Below, in pieces: positions 22,383-33,754 of a stretch of 64,000 nt of DNA. Numbering within the stretch: the first letter of the stretch is position 1; every line of letters starts with the position of its first letter. A model generated the notes under the pieces. It was not told where the DNA came from. It worked only from the letters and a program-made list of their open reading frames with translations, and searched no databases. This DNA is from Streptococcus penaeicida. Lineage in GTDB: Bacteria > Bacillota > Bacilli > Lactobacillales > Streptococcaceae. The stretch lies in NCBI RefSeq assembly GCF_002887775.1, contig NZ_LOCM01000011.1, positions 1-64,000 on the forward strand. Direction: 5' to 3'. Made by a program: the position numbers and the translations under genes.

Positions 22383-23804
<1,422 letters not shown>

Positions 23805-23816
23805 TGAGGTTCCACT

Positions 23817-24233
23817 ATGACACATATGACTGTTCAAGTCGTGACACCAGATGGGGTCAAGTATGACCATCAAGCAAAATTTATTTCAGTTACCACACCT
23901 GAGGGTGAGATGGGTATTTTACCTAAACATATCAATATTATTGCACCGTTAGTTATCCATGAAATGAAAATCCGTCGGACTGATGATGATAATCATGTCG
24001 ATTGGATTGCCATTAATGGTGGAATTATTGAAGTTAAAGATAATGTTGTTACTATTGTAGCAGACTCTGCTGAACGCTCTCGTGACATTGATATTAGTCG
24101 TGCTGAACGTGCTAAGCAACGAGCAGAACGCCAAATTGAAGAAGCTAAATCAAGTAAGGATATCAATGAAGCCCGTCGTGCAGAAATTGCTCTTCAACGT
24201 GCCCTTAACCGGATTAGCGTTGGAAATAAATAA
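23817..24233 (+). CDS. atpC: F1Fo-ATPase subunit epsilon
   Basis: AtpC binds the base of gamma and can inhibit rotation. The 138-residue protein has the N-terminal beta sandwich ([26 protein letters not shown] split across residues 8-33, with GILPKHIN) and a C-terminal two-helix hairpin (about 88-133, [17 protein letters not shown]). Last gene of the operon, followed directly by a strong terminator. Confidence 0.95.
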   Translation: MTHMTVQVVTPDGVKYDHQAKFISVTTPEGEMGILPKHINIIAPLVIHEMKIRRTDDDNHVDWIAINGGIIEVKDNVVTIVADSAERSRDIDISRAERAKQRAERQIEEAKSSKDINEARRAEIALQRALNRISVGNK

Positions 24234-24272
24234 AAATCAGCAATCGCCATAAAATGACGATTGCTGATTTTT
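24232..24272. terminator. terminator of the ATPase operon
   Basis: A 15-bp perfect stem (AAAAATCAGCAATCG 24232-24246 with CGATTGCTGATTTTT 24258-24272) overlaps the atpC stop. A and T runs flank it, so it can act in both directions. Confidence 0.85.
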
Positions 24273-24343
24273 ATTATTTTAAGTTTTTAAAATAAGTTGG
24301 ATTAGATTTGACTTGTTTTTTTTATTTAGTCATTATTCTATTT

Positions 24344-24367
24344 TTGCAGCAAGACTTTTGGTATAAT
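24344..24367 (+). promoter_or_regulatory. promoter of the DUF1146 gene, apparently giving a leaderless mRNA
   Basis: A perfect TATAAT at 24362-24367 is followed only 6 bp later by the ATG at 24374. TTTTTGCAG around 24341-24349 is a poor -35 region. No Shine-Dalgarno sequence precedes the ATG, and another ATG at 24368 abuts the -10 box. Confidence 0.55.
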
Positions 24368-24373
24368 ATGCCT

Positions 24374-24598
24374 ATGGAATATATCAATAATTTATTAAAA
24401 TTGATCAGTCATTTGCTTTTTATTGGCATTAGCTTTCAACTCTTATTAAGCCTTTTTGAATGGTCAAAAATCATAAAAATGACGCCTGAAAATATTGGTA
24501 AATTAAAGCTCTTTGTTTTCTTTCTTGCAATCATCATGGGTTACTTGGTTAGTCATTTTATGTTAGAATTAATTGCAATGAGTCAAACACTCTTTTAG
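24374..24598 (+). CDS. DUF1146 (YwzB-type) small membrane protein
   Basis: This 74-residue protein has two hydrophobic helices (about residues 10-28 and 46-66, LFVFFLAIIMGYLVSHFML) separated by a short polar region with the family-like WSKIIK segment. It resembles the DUF1146/YwzB family, which usually lies between the ATPase operon and murA in Firmicutes, as here. The function is unknown. The start is uncertain: ATG 24374 falls about where transcription should begin from the TATAAT at 24362, so the mRNA may be leaderless. The ATG at 24368 would add only two residues. Confidence 0.7.
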   Translation: MEYINNLLKLISHLLFIGISFQLLLSLFEWSKIIKMTPENIGKLKLFVFFLAIIMGYLVSHFMLELIAMSQTLF

Positions 24599-24672
24599 TG
24601 CTCGTTTTCAGATAGTAAATGAGAAATGTGATATAATTTTATATTATATAGACAAATGAAATGGAGAAAATT

Positions 24673-25944
24673 GTGGATAAAATTATTATTGAAGGTGGGA
24701 ACACCAGATTAGAAGGTGAAGTTGTTATTGAAGGAGCTAAGAATGCAGTCCTTCCTTTGTTAGCAGCGACAATCCTACCATCAGAAGGAAAAACCATTTT
24801 ACGAAATGTCCCAATCCTTTCCGATGTTTTTACCATGAACAATGTGGTTCGTGGCCTTAATATCCCTGTTGAATTTAAAGAAGAAGCAAACGAAATAACT
24901 GTCGATGCTTCAGGTCCAATTCTTGACGAAGCTCCTTATGAATACGTTAGTCAAATGCGCGCTTCAATTGTTGTTTTAGGCCCAATTTTAGCTCGAAATG
25001 GTCATGCCAAAGTGTCAATGCCAGGAGGCTGCACAATTGGTAGCCGTCCGATAGACTTACATTTAAAAGGCTTGGAAGCAATGGGTGCTGAAATCAAGCA
25101 AAGCAATGGTGATATCACAGCTAGTGCAGAACGTCTTAAAGGTGCCACTATTTATATGGACTTCCCATCAGTTGGTGCCACACAAAACTTGATGATGGCA
25201 GCGACCTTGGCAGAAGGAACAACTATCATCGAAAATGCTGCACGTGAACCTGAAATTGTTGACTTGGCTCAATTACTTAATAAAATGGGTGCCAAGGTCA
25301 AAGGTGCCGGAACGGAAACTTTAACTATTAAAGGGGTTGACCAATTGCACGGTGTTGAGCATGATGTTGTTCAAGACCGAATCGAAGCCGGCACCTTTAT
25401 GGTAGCAGCTGCCATGACATCTGGTAATGTCTTGGTTAAAGATGCCGTTTGGGAACACAATCGTCCTTTGATTTCAAAACTAAAAGAAATGGGTGTTGAA
25501 GTGACTGAGGAAGCAGAAGGTATTCGTGTTAAATCAGATACTAATAAGTTAAAACCAGTTACTGTTAAAACCTTACCACACCCTGGTTTCCCTACAGATA
25601 TGCAAGCCCAATTTACTTCTTTAATGGCTGTTGTTAATGGAGAATCAACCATGATTGAAACGGTCTTTGAAAATCGTTTCCAACATTTAGAAGAAATGCG
25701 TCGGATGGGGCTTCATTCTGAAATTTTACGTGACACTGCAATGATTCATGGTGGTCACCCATTACAAGGTGCTCCCGTTATGTCGACAGATTTACGTGCT
25801 AGTGCGGCCCTTATCCTAAGTGGAATGGTTGCGCAAGGTAAAACAACTGTTACAAAGTTAACGCATTTGGATCGTGGCTATTATAAATTCCATGAAAAAT
25901 TAGCAAAATTGGGAGCAAAAATCGAACGTATAAGTGAGGACTAA
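24673..25944 (+). CDS. murA: UDP-N-acetylglucosamine 1-carboxyvinyltransferase MurA
   Basis: MurA transfers enolpyruvate from PEP to UDP-GlcNAc, the first committed step of peptidoglycan synthesis and the target of fosfomycin. The 423-residue protein starts VDKIIIEGG at GTG 24673; I chose it because TGGAGA ends 6 bp upstream, whereas the in-frame ATG at 24661 overlaps that site. Visible are the KNAVLP substrate lysine near residue 22, the active-site loop with catalytic Cys in [20 protein letters not shown] (Cys near 118), and [12 protein letters not shown] near 300. Its place beside atpC fits the MurA1 paralogue of streptococci. Confidence 0.95.
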   Translation: MDKIIIEGGNTRLEGEVVIEGAKNAVLPLLAATILPSEGKTILRNVPILSDVFTMNNVVRGLNIPVEFKEEANEITVDASGPILDEAPYEYVSQMRASIVVLGPILARNGHAKVSMPGGCTIGSRPIDLHLKGLEAMGAEIKQSNGDITASAERLKGATIYMDFPSVGATQNLMMAATLAEGTTIIENAAREPEIVDLAQLLNKMGAKVKGAGTETLTIKGVDQLHGVEHDVVQDRIEAGTFMVAAAMTSGNVLVKDAVWEHNRPLISKLKEMGVEVTEEAEGIRVKSDTNKLKPVTVKTLPHPGFPTDMQAQFTSLMAVVNGESTMIETVFENRFQHLEEMRRMGLHSEILRDTAMIHGGHPLQGAPVMSTDLRASAALILSGMVAQGKTTVTKLTHLDRGYYKFHEKLAKLGAKIERISED

Positions 25945-25946
25945 AA

Positions 25947-26135
25947 ATGACAAGCGGATGGAAATATGTACTTAAGCAAGTTGGCTTGCTCATAGTCATT
26001 GCTCTACTTGCCTGTGCCTTTTTAGCAATTGGTTTGATGCTTGGCTATAGTGTTTTTGGCGATGGTCATCATGCCTCATCCATATTATCCATGGACAAGT
26101 GGACTGAATTAATAAACAAATTTACTGGAAAGTAG
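25947..26135 (+). CDS. epuA: EpuA-type small membrane protein (annotated as RNA polymerase beta-like)
   Basis: This 62-residue protein has one membrane helix (about residues 11-33, VGLLIVIALLACAFLAIGLML) followed by GYSVFGDGHHASSILS and a polar tail. It matches the EpuA family (DNA-directed RNA polymerase subunit beta domain family, PF11772), found directly upstream of endA in pneumococcus. It begins 2 bp after the murA stop, so it is co-transcribed. Its function is unknown; the RNA polymerase name in databases reflects similarity to a subunit tail, not a demonstrated role. Confidence 0.8.
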   Translation: MTSGWKYVLKQVGLLIVIALLACAFLAIGLMLGYSVFGDGHHASSILSMDKWTELINKFTGK

Positions 26136-26165
26136 GCTTAGCCTACTTTTTAACTGTGAGGAATA

Positions 26166-27050
26166 ATGGCAAAAAAGACTTTTAATGGAAAAAAAAGGAA
26201 TTCGATTCTGCTAGCTCTGCTAATAGCTGCCGTAACTGCTTTATCTCAAGGGGATCAATTAGCAAACAATAACGCTTTTCAAAGTATATTGCGAAGCATC
26301 TCAGGAACGAGTAGTAGTCAAGTTAGTCGTAGGGAATCAAACAATCCTGACACCCCTTCTTATCAGCTAGCTTCGTCAGTTTTAAGTCAAGAGGTTAAGC
26401 AACAATTAGGCCCATCTATTGACTGGAATGGGGCTGGCGCTTTTGAAATCAACCATAATAAAACAGACCTCAATGCCAAGGTTGCTAGTCCCCCTTATGC
26501 TAATAATGAAACCAAAATGGTTCAAGGTAAGATGCTTCCGACTAGAGCTAATGCACTTTTAGCTCGTTCTACTCGTCAATATCGAGATCGCAATGAGACT
26601 GGTAATGGCTATACTTATTGGAAACCTGTTGGCTGGCACCAAATTCATGGCCTTTCTGGTGAATATGAGCATGCTGTCGATCGTGGGCATCTTTTGGGTT
26701 ATGCTATTGTTGGAGGGCTTAAGGGCTTTGATGCTTCAACTAGTAACCCCAAAAATATTGCGGTTCAAATGTCTTGGGCCAATCAGGCATATCTAGAGGA
26801 TTCAACTGGACAGAATTATTATGAGACGAAAATCAGACGGGCTTTGGACAATAATAAGCGTGTCCGTTACCGGGTTAGTCTAATATATGAGGGTAATAAC
26901 CTGATTGCAAGTGGTAGTCATTTGGAAGCCAAATCAGATGATGGTAGCCTGGAATTTAATGTCTTTATTCCTAATGTCCAAAAAGGATTAAAAATGAATT
27001 ATCAAACTGGTGAAGTTTTCAATGAAGCTTATCAGAAGAAAGCTAGCTAG
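26166..27050 (+). CDS. endA: DNA/RNA non-specific endonuclease EndA
   Basis: EndA is a membrane-anchored nuclease of the beta-beta-alpha metal family; in pneumococcus it degrades one DNA strand during competence uptake and attacks neutrophil DNA traps. The 294-residue protein starts with a basic segment and a hydrophobic anchor (about residues 12-28, [17 protein letters not shown]). The nuclease domain has the [13 protein letters not shown] motif (catalytic His near residue 174) and [15 protein letters not shown], with the metal-binding Asn near 205. Order epuA-endA is as in pneumococcus. A hydrophobic N-terminus without a clear cleavage site favours anchoring over release. Whether this organism uses it for transformation is inference. 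Confidence 0.9.
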   Translation: MAKKTFNGKKRNSILLALLIAAVTALSQGDQLANNNAFQSILRSISGTSSSQVSRRESNNPDTPSYQLASSVLSQEVKQQLGPSIDWNGAGAFEINHNKTDLNAKVASPPYANNETKMVQGKMLPTRANALLARSTRQYRDRNETGNGYTYWKPVGWHQIHGLSGEYEHAVDRGHLLGYAIVGGLKGFDASTSNPKNIAVQMSWANQAYLEDSTGQNYYETKIRRALDNNKRVRYRVSLIYEGNNLIASGSHLEAKSDDGSLEFNVFIPNVQKGLKMNYQTGEVFNEAYQKKAS

Positions 27051-27109
27051 TACCAATATCTTCTAAGATATTCTGATAAATCTTATTGTCTTTTTGCAGC
27101 AATTTTGAT

Positions 27110-27320
27110 ACACTAATAATAATTGAATAGCAATCAGTGAGACTAGTAATTACAGGGAAGTTACCAGGGATTGAAGGCCATAGACTGGAAGCCTTCTTAA
27201 TGAAAATGTAAGGAATTCACTCACATATGATGTTAAATTAAGGTCTGCTTTTGCAGATGAATTCGGATGGTACCGCGTGTCAACGCTCCGCATAAATGGA
27301 GTTTTGACACGCTTTTTTTG
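27110..27320 (+). promoter_or_regulatory. T-box leader of pheS-pheT
   Basis: The leader has the T-box core GGATGGTACCGCG (27265-27277), which pairs with an uncharged tRNA end in the antiterminator. A terminator follows: GCGTGTCAA...CTCC with GGAG...TTGACACGC, then TTTTTTT (27274-27319). Upstream are stem-loop arms such as GAAGGC with GCCTTC (27172-27196). Uncharged tRNA-Phe would allow read-through into pheS. UUC triplets occur in the upstream stems but I cannot assign the specifier loop by eye, so Phe specificity comes from the downstream genes. Confidence 0.88.
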
Positions 27321-27342
27321 TCCGTAAATAGAAGGGAAAATT

Positions 27343-28386
27343 ATGGATTTACAAGAGCAATTACAAGCGTTACGAAATCAAACCTTAGACCAATTAAAAG
27401 AGTTTAATGGTAATCATGCCAAAGAACTGCAAGATTTGAAAGTGGCAGTTTTAGGCAAAAAAGGTTCTTTAACGGAGTTGTTAAAAGGTCTTAAAGACTT
27501 ATCGGCAGACATGCGTCCTTTAGTTGGGAAGCAAGTGAATGAGTTGCGCGATGTCTTAACAACTGCCTTTGACCAACAAGCTAAAGTGGTTGAAGCAGCA
27601 AAAATTAAAGCTCAGCTTGATGCTGAATCAATTGACGTTACTTTACCCGGGCGTCAAATGACACTTGGGAATCGTCATGTTTTAACACAAACCAGTGAAG
27701 AAATTGAGGATATCTTCCTTGGAATGGGTTTCCAAATTGTGGATGGTTTTGAAGTTGAAAAAGATTACTATAACTTCGAACGAATGAACTTACCAAAAGA
27801 TCATCCAGCTCGTGATATGCAAGATACCTTCTATATCACGGAAGAAATTTTATTGCGTACCCATACCAGCCCTGTTCAAGCTCGGACTTTAGACCAACAC
27901 GATTTTTCTAAAGGACCACTTAAAATGGTTTCTCCTGGTCGTGTTTTCCGACGTGATACTGATGATGCGACTCACTCACATCAATTCCACCAAATTGAAG
28001 GATTAGTGGTTGGTAAAAATATTTCTATGGGTGACTTAAAAGGAACCTTGGAAATGATTATCAAAAAAATGTTTGGTGAGGAACGTAAGATTCGTCTTCG
28101 TCCGTCATACTTCCCATTTACTGAGCCATCCGTAGAGGTTGACGTTTCATGTTTCAAATGTGGTGGTAAAGGTTGTAACGTATGTAAAGGGACTGGTTGG
28201 ATTGAAATCCTCGGTGCCGGTATGGTTCACCCAAGTGTCCTTGAAATGTCAGGCGTGAATTCCGAAGAATATTCTGGTTTTGCCTTTGGCCTTGGACAAG
28301 AACGGATCGCCATGCTCCGTTATGGAATCAACGATATTCGTGGATTCTATCAGGGAGATATGCGTTTTTCAGAACAATTCAAATAA
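27343..28386 (+). CDS. pheS: phenylalanyl-tRNA synthetase alpha subunit
   Basis: PheS is the catalytic subunit of the alpha2beta2 enzyme that charges tRNA-Phe. The 347-residue protein has an N-terminal coiled coil (about 1-85) and the class II core: motif 2 region [24 protein letters not shown] near 207-230, and motif 3 [14 protein letters not shown] near 310. A cysteine-rich insert [16 protein letters not shown] near 265 is a zinc-like knuckle seen in some Firmicute PheS. The gene lies behind the T-box and is followed by a GNAT gene and pheT. Confidence 0.95.
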   Translation: MDLQEQLQALRNQTLDQLKEFNGNHAKELQDLKVAVLGKKGSLTELLKGLKDLSADMRPLVGKQVNELRDVLTTAFDQQAKVVEAAKIKAQLDAESIDVTLPGRQMTLGNRHVLTQTSEEIEDIFLGMGFQIVDGFEVEKDYYNFERMNLPKDHPARDMQDTFYITEEILLRTHTSPVQARTLDQHDFSKGPLKMVSPGRVFRRDTDDATHSHQFHQIEGLVVGKNISMGDLKGTLEMIIKKMFGEERKIRLRPSYFPFTEPSVEVDVSCFKCGGKGCNVCKGTGWIEILGAGMVHPSVLEMSGVNSEEYSGFAFGLGQERIAMLRYGINDIRGFYQGDMRFSEQFK

Positions 28387-28432
28387 AAAGTGTCTTGTTC
28401 TAAGTAATTGATGAATTTTTGGGGGAATTGCC

Positions 28433-28957
28433 ATGCAGAAAGAACTATCCATTGACCTGGTAAAAGATGAGGAAGTCGCAATATTAAGAGACCTAGCCAT
28501 CCAGACCTTTACCGAAACATTCGGGGGTCATAATACTGACCAACAATTGCAGGAATTTTTTGAGCAAGATTACACCTTAGAGGTACTCGGCAAAGAATTA
28601 AAAAGTTCAGAAAATGAAGTTTACTTTTTAAGAATGAACGGCCTCATTGTTGGCCACCTGAAAGTCAATTGGGGTCATGATCAAACAGAACATGAGTTAG
28701 ATGATGCTTTTGAGATTCAACGCATTTATTTGTTGAATAAATACCAAGGTCTTGGCTTAGGTAAAGTTCTTTTTGAGTTTGCTTTGGAAAGAGCCTTTGC
28801 CTCTGGGAAAACTTGGGCCTGGTTAGGTGTTTGGGAGTATAATTTTAAAGCGCAAGCACTTTATCGCAAGTATGGTTTCGAAAAATTCTCTGAACATTCC
28901 TTTGCAGTTGGTGATCTAGTTGACACTGACTGGTTAATGAAAAAAGCCTTAAAATAG
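28433..28957 (+). CDS. GNAT-family N-acetyltransferase
   Basis: This 174-residue protein has the GNAT acetyl-CoA fold: IQRIYLLNKYQGLGLGKVLFEFAL (about residues 100-123) contains the R/Q-x-x-G-x-G/A acetyl-CoA loop as QGLGLG, and LYRKYGFEKF near 145 is the usual C-terminal motif. The substrate is unknown; PaiA/SpeG-like polyamine acetylation is one possibility. It sits between pheS and pheT, an arrangement seen in several streptococci, so it would be co-transcribed under the Phe T-box. There is a 46-bp gap before it and 14 bp to pheT. Confidence 0.82.
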   Translation: MQKELSIDLVKDEEVAILRDLAIQTFTETFGGHNTDQQLQEFFEQDYTLEVLGKELKSSENEVYFLRMNGLIVGHLKVNWGHDQTEHELDDAFEIQRIYLLNKYQGLGLGKVLFEFALERAFASGKTWAWLGVWEYNFKAQALYRKYGFEKFSEHSFAVGDLVDTDWLMKKALK

Positions 28958-28971
28958 AAAGAAAGTGAAGT

Positions 28972-31377
28972 ATGTTAGTATCTTATAAATGGTTAAAAGA
29001 GTTAGTTGACATCGATGTTCCTTCAGCTGAACTGGCTGAAAAAATGTCAACAACTGGTATCGAAGTTGAAGGCGTTGAAGTCCCTGCTGAGGGTCTGTCA
29101 AAATTAGTGGTTGGTCATGTTTTATCTTGTGAAGATGTTCCTGAAACCCATTTACATCTTTGTCAGGTAGACACTGGTGATGATGAGCCAAGACAAATTG
29201 TTTGTGGTGCTCCAAATGTCCAAGCTGGTATTAATGTTATAGTAGCCATTCCAGGCGCACGTATTGCCGACAACTACAAAATTAAAAAAGGGAAAATCAG
29301 AGGGATGGAATCTCTTGGGATGATTTGTTCTCTCCAAGAATTAGGTCTTCCAGATTCCATTATTCCTAAAGAGTTTTCCGAAGGTATTCAAATTTTACCT
29401 GAAGATGCAAAACCAGGTGACTCTATCTTCCCTTACCTCGATTTGGATGATGAAATCATTGAATTATCGATCACTCCAAACCGTGCAGATGCCCTTTCAA
29501 TGCGTGGGGTTGCCCATGAAGTAGCGGCTATTTATGGAAAAGAAGTCCACTTCCCAGTAAAAGAAGTTCACGAAAACTCTAAAGCAGCCTCTGACTTGAT
29601 TACAGTTGCTATTGAGTCAGACAAGGTTTTGACTTACGCTAGCCGTCTGGTGGAAAATGTGACCATTCAAGCCAGTCCACAATGGTTACAAAATATTTTG
29701 ATGAATGCTGGTATTCGTCCAATCAACAATGTTGTTGATGTTACCAACTATGTTCTCCTCTATTTTGGTCAACCAATGCATGCTTTTGATTTGAATAAAT
29801 TTGAATCAGGTGATATTGTTGCTCGTCAAGCCCGCAATGGTGAAAAATTAGTAACACTTGATGGTGAAGAACGTGACTTAATTGATCAAGATATTGTTAT
29901 TACTGTAAATGACAAACCAGTTGCTTTAGCTGGTGTTATGGGCGGTAAAGCAACTGAAATTGATGCTAATTCAAAAAATGTCGTTTTAGAAGCTGCTGTG
30001 TTTGATGGTAAATCGATTCGTAAAACAAGTGGCCGTCTCAACCTTCGTTCAGAGTCATCTTCTCGTTTTGAAAAAGGTGTTAACTACGATACAGTCATTG
30101 AAGCCCTTGATTTTGCGGCAGCTATGTTAGAAGAATTGGCTGGTGGTCAAGTCCTTGCTGGTCGTCCTCAGGCGGGTAGCCTACCGACGGATGCGGTTCA
30201 AGTTTTAACAACTTTAGACTATGTTAATGTGCGCTTGGGCACCGACTTAGCTTATTCTGACATTGAAGATATTTTTGCCAAGCTAGGATTTGGCTTGTCT
30301 GGAGATGCGTCAGCCTTCACTGTCTCTGTGCCACGCCGTCGTTGGGATATTAGTATTCAGGCTGATTTGGTCGAAGAAATTGCGCGAATCTACGGCTACG
30401 ACAATCTTCCAACGACTTTGCCGGAAGCTGGCGGGACAGCTGGTGAATTGACCGCAAGTCAAGTTTTACGGAGACGTGTTCGCGCTATCGCCGAAGGAGC
30501 TGGGCTAACAGAAATTATTTCTTATGCTTTAACAACTCCTGAAAAAGCTCAAGCTTTTGCCATTGAAAGCAGCAACTTGACGGAATTAATGTGGCCGATG
30601 ACCATTGAGCGTTCGGCTTTACGTCAAAATATTGTTTCTGGTATGTTAGATACTATTGCCTACAATGTTGCTCGTAAGCAAAAGAATTTAGCTATCTATG
30701 AAATTGGGAAAGTCTTTGAACAAAAGGCTGATCCTAAAGTGGAGCTTCCTAATGAAATTGATACCTTTGCCTTTGCTTTGACTGGTTTAGTTGCTGAGAA
30801 AGATTTCCAAACACAAGCGACAGCAGTTGATTTCTATTATGCTAAAGGTATTTTAGAAAGCCTATTTGCCAAATTAAACCTTAAGGTAACATTTGTGGCA
30901 GAAAAGGATATGGTAAGCATGCACCCAGGACGGACAGCTAGAATTCTTCTAGGTGAAGAGACAATTGGTTTCCTAGGTCAGGTGCATCCACAAGTGGCTA
31001 ATGATTATGAAATTCCAGAAACTTATGTGGCCGAATTGAATCTTCAAGCATTAGAGGCAAACATGACATCTGCTCAAATTTTTACAGAAATCAGTAAACA
31101 ACCAGCCGTTTCTCGTGATATTGCCCTCTTGGTTGATGATAGCTTAAGCCATCAAGAAATCCTTACGATTATTGAAGGTTTAGGTCTTAAATATTTGGAA
31201 AATATAAAACTCTTTGATGTCTATGCTGGTGCCAATATAGAGCCTGGTAAGAAATCAATGGCTTACAGTTTAACTTTCCAAAATCCGCAAGAAAGTTTGC
31301 GAGATGAAGAAGTTGCTAAATATATGGAAAAAATTAGCTCTGCTTTAGTTGAAAAATCAGGCGCACAGATCAGATAA
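28972..31377 (+). CDS. pheT: phenylalanyl-tRNA synthetase beta subunit
   Basis: PheT binds tRNA-Phe and edits mischarged tyrosine. The 801-residue protein has the N-terminal tRNA-binding OB domain (about residues 40-150, [12 protein letters not shown] and [17 protein letters not shown]), B3/B4 editing domain ([19 protein letters not shown] near 166 and [20 protein letters not shown] near 255), B5 domain, the inactive class II core, and the C-terminal FDX-ACB domain ([20 protein letters not shown] near 715). Length is normal. It ends with a long hairpin terminator. Confidence 0.95.
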   Translation: MLVSYKWLKELVDIDVPSAELAEKMSTTGIEVEGVEVPAEGLSKLVVGHVLSCEDVPETHLHLCQVDTGDDEPRQIVCGAPNVQAGINVIVAIPGARIADNYKIKKGKIRGMESLGMICSLQELGLPDSIIPKEFSEGIQILPEDAKPGDSIFPYLDLDDEIIELSITPNRADALSMRGVAHEVAAIYGKEVHFPVKEVHENSKAASDLITVAIESDKVLTYASRLVENVTIQASPQWLQNILMNAGIRPINNVVDVTNYVLLYFGQPMHAFDLNKFESGDIVARQARNGEKLVTLDGEERDLIDQDIVITVNDKPVALAGVMGGKATEIDANSKNVVLEAAVFDGKSIRKTSGRLNLRSESSSRFEKGVNYDTVIEALDFAAAMLEELAGGQVLAGRPQAGSLPTDAVQVLTTLDYVNVRLGTDLAYSDIEDIFAKLGFGLSGDASAFTVSVPRRRWDISIQADLVEEIARIYGYDNLPTTLPEAGGTAGELTASQVLRRRVRAIAEGAGLTEIISYALTTPEKAQAFAIESSNLTELMWPMTIERSALRQNIVSGMLDTIAYNVARKQKNLAIYEIGKVFEQKADPKVELPNEIDTFAFALTGLVAEKDFQTQATAVDFYYAKGILESLFAKLNLKVTFVAEKDMVSMHPGRTARILLGEETIGFLGQVHPQVANDYEIPETYVAELNLQALEANMTSAQIFTEISKQPAVSRDIALLVDDSLSHQEILTIIEGLGLKYLENIKLFDVYAGANIEPGKKSMAYSLTFQNPQESLRDEEVAKYMEKISSALVEKSGAQIR

Positions 31378-31384
31378 TCTCTAG

Positions 31385-31437
31385 AAGAACCCAGTCTTTG
31401 CCATTAAGCGAAATGGTAAGGAACTGGGTTCTTTTTT
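31385..31437 (+). terminator. terminator of pheT
   Basis: A long hairpin: outer arms AAGAACCCAGT (31385-31395) and ACTGGGTTCTT (31423-31433), inner arms GCCATT and AATGGT, followed by TTTTT. The -10 box TATAAT (31440-31445) of the next gene follows at once. Confidence 0.8.
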
Positions 31438-31469
31438 GTTATAATAGTAAAGATAAAAGGAGGAAAAGC

Positions 31470-31844
31470 ATGTATCAAACTGAAATTTCTGGACATTATT
31501 TATATCACACAACTTCAAAGGGTTATGGTACTCCGGTTGAACTCTTTGGCGTCACTGAAGATGGCGAAACACCAATGAGCCTCCTTAACATTGCCTTAGC
31601 TTCTTGTGTAACCATGTGTATTCAATCCTATTTTAATCTTTACCACAAGATAAGTGAAATGCCCTTAAAAGTTGATGCTACTTATGAAAATCGTGCTTTC
31701 ACGCTCAATGTTTATTTAGAAAATGAGTTTACACCTGAAGAAGAAGCAAAAGTGCTGAAATTCGTTAAAAGCAAATGTCGTGTTAGTCAATTGCTGGCTG
31801 AAAACGTTGAAATTCAGATTAAATTTTTCACTAGTAATTGTTAA
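31470..31844 (+). CDS. OsmC/Ohr-family protein
   Basis: This 124-residue protein resembles the OsmC/Ohr family of cysteine peroxidases, which reduce organic hydroperoxides. It shows ETPMSLLNIALASCVTMCIQ (about 38-57), the family segment containing the first reactive cysteine. The usual second cysteine is represented by one in KSKCRVSQLL near 102. The start at 31470 follows AAAGGAGG (31456-31463) and a TATAAT (31440-31445); longer versions of this frame would begin inside the pheT terminator. Substrate is unknown. A terminal Cys (residue 124) is unusual but of unclear meaning. Confidence 0.82.
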   Translation: MYQTEISGHYLYHTTSKGYGTPVELFGVTEDGETPMSLLNIALASCVTMCIQSYFNLYHKISEMPLKVDATYENRAFTLNVYLENEFTPEEEAKVLKFVKSKCRVSQLLAENVEIQIKFFTSNC

Positions 31845-31871
31845 TCATAAAATTTGAATTGGAGGTAAGAC

Positions 31872-32953
31872 ATGTTTTTAGCCATTAATGAGATGAAAGA
31901 GTCTAAATTAAGATATAGTTTGATTGTGGGTCTTTTATTTTTAGTTGCGTTTTTGATGTATTTTTTATCAGGTTTAGCTAATGGCTTGATTCAAGAAAAT
32001 CGTTCTGCGATTGATCACTGGAAAGCTGACACCGTCTTGTTATCAAAAAACGCAAATAGCACACTTAATTTATCTACATTAACAGAGGCTGATAAAGAAA
32101 AAGTTGAAGCATCTGAAATAAGTTCTTTGGCGCAAATGAATACTGTTGTCTGGAATAAAGAAAATCCTAAAGAGAGTGATAAAGCAAAAGTTAGTTTATT
32201 TGGTATTCATAATAGGGAATTTTTGAAACCTAAAATGATTAAAGGTCGGGCTATTCAAGCTTCTAATGAAGTCATCATCGATCAATCTCTCGCTAAACGG
32301 TCTAAATATAAGATAGGAGACGACTTATATCTTTCTAATTCAGATCAAAAATTGAAAATTGTAGGAATGAGTAGGAAAGCTACTTTTAATGTTTCCTCAG
32401 TTGTTTATATGACATTAAAGGACTTTAATGCTATAAAGTCAGGTGGGCATGTAAGCTTAACTTCTAAAAATCAATTCGTTAATGCTTTTGTAATAAGGGG
32501 AAAACTAAATAAGTACGATAAAGAAACATTTCAAAAATTACCGGTTCAGACTTTCATAGATAAATTACCTGGTTACCAGGCTCAAATAATGACGTTTGGT
32601 TTTATGATAGGCTTTTTAGTGGTTATTTCAGCAATTATTATTGGAATTTTTATGTATGTCTTAACCATCCAGAAAGCACCTATTTTCGGAATTATGAAGG
32701 CTCAAGGCATTTCAAATAAGACTATTGCAAATGCAGTTATTTCGCAAACTTTCATTCTCAGTATCTTAGGGAGTAGCTTGGTTTACTTGTCAATTGGGGT
32801 ACTTCGTTATTCTTAACTGAGTCAGTTCCATTCTATGGTAATGGATTATTCTATGCTATCATTTTTATCAGTATCATCATTTTTTCAATTTTAGGTACTC
32901 TCATTTCAGTATTTGCTATTGTCCGAATCGACCCATTGAAAGCTATAGGATAG
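31872..32953 (+). CDS. FtsX-like ABC permease, DevC/HrtB type (one-base frameshift near 32809)
   Basis: This is the membrane subunit of a two-gene MacB/FtsX-type exporter. It begins MFLAINEMKESKLRYSLIVG with the first helix (about residues 17-38), has a large extracellular domain (about 45-235), and three C-terminal helices. The frame stops at 32816, but the last helix and the typical end FAIVRIDPLKAIG continue in another frame to a stop at 32951-32953. One extra base in GTACTTCG near 32809 (probably a third T) yields 360 residues. HrtB heme exporters of streptococci and lactococci have this length and N-terminal style, so heme efflux is the best guess, but no heme ligand can be assigned by eye. 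The ATPase gene follows after 9 bp. Confidence 0.82.
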
Positions 32954-32962
32954 GAGAATGTA

Positions 32963-33631
32963 ATGGATGTTTTAGAATTCAAAAATGTTGTCAAATCTTT
33001 TAAGGATGGTCAAACAGAAATACAAGCACTTAAAGAAACTAATTTTAGTGCTGAAAAGGGCCAATTTATTGCGATAATAGGTCCATCAGGTTCAGGAAAA
33101 TCAACATTCTTAACGCTTGCAGGTGGTCTACAAACACCTTCTAGTGGACAAATAAGAATCAATGGCAATGATTTTACGACCTTAAGTGAAAAAGAAAGAT
33201 CGCAGTTACGTTTTAAAGACATTGGGTTTATTTTACAAGCGTCAAATCTAATTCCTTTTTTAACAGCCAAGCAACAATTAGAATTAGTTGATAAGTTGAT
33301 GAAAGTAAAAAAGAATGACTTAAAAGATTCTTTATTTAAAGAGTTAGGCATCTTACATCTTCAAAATAAACTGCCCAAAGACTTATCTGGTGGTGAGAGA
33401 CAACGCCTAGCCATTGCTAGAGCACTTTATAACGATCCTGCTTTGGTCTTAGCTGATGAACCTACAGCAAGTTTAGACACTGAAAAAGCTTTTGAAGTTG
33501 TAGAACTTTTAGCTAAAGAGTGTAAAGAAAAAGAAAAAACAGTTATAATGGTTACACACGATAAACGAATGATTGAATCTTGTGATAAAGTTTATGAAAT
33601 TCGTGATGGTGTTTTAAAAGTGGTAAACTAA
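32963..33631 (+). CDS. ABC transporter ATP-binding protein, HrtA/MacB type
   Basis: This 222-residue ATPase drives the adjacent permease. It has Walker A GPSGSGKST (residues about 39-47), Q-loop in FILQASNLIPFLT near 94, the signature LSGGERQRLAIARAL near 140, Walker B LVLADEPTAS near 161 and H-loop VTHDKR near 196. All catalytic motifs are intact. The order permease-then-ATPase and the MacB-like subclass match HrtBA-type exporters. No regulator of the HrtR or HssRS kind is encoded beside it, so substrate remains open. Confidence 0.88.
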   Translation: MDVLEFKNVVKSFKDGQTEIQALKETNFSAEKGQFIAIIGPSGSGKSTFLTLAGGLQTPSSGQIRINGNDFTTLSEKERSQLRFKDIGFILQASNLIPFLTAKQQLELVDKLMKVKKNDLKDSLFKELGILHLQNKLPKDLSGGERQRLAIARALYNDPALVLADEPTASLDTEKAFEVVELLAKECKEKEKTVIMVTHDKRMIESCDKVYEIRDGVLKVVN

Positions 33632-33714
33632 GTGGTTCTTAAAAATATTAACATTATGTTATTGGGCATGTAACTGATTAATTGACGTATCCTATTTTCA
33701 TTTTTGATTAAATT

Positions 33715-33747
33715 AAAAAAGACTTGAACAATGATGTTCAAGTCTTT
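33715..33747. terminator. bidirectional terminator between converging genes
   Basis: AAAAAAGACTTGAAC (33715-33729) pairs with GTTCAAGTCTTT (33736-33747); A and T runs flank it. It serves the ABC exporter on the plus strand and the peptidase gene on the minus strand. Confidence 0.8.
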
Positions 33748-33754
33748 ATATTTT

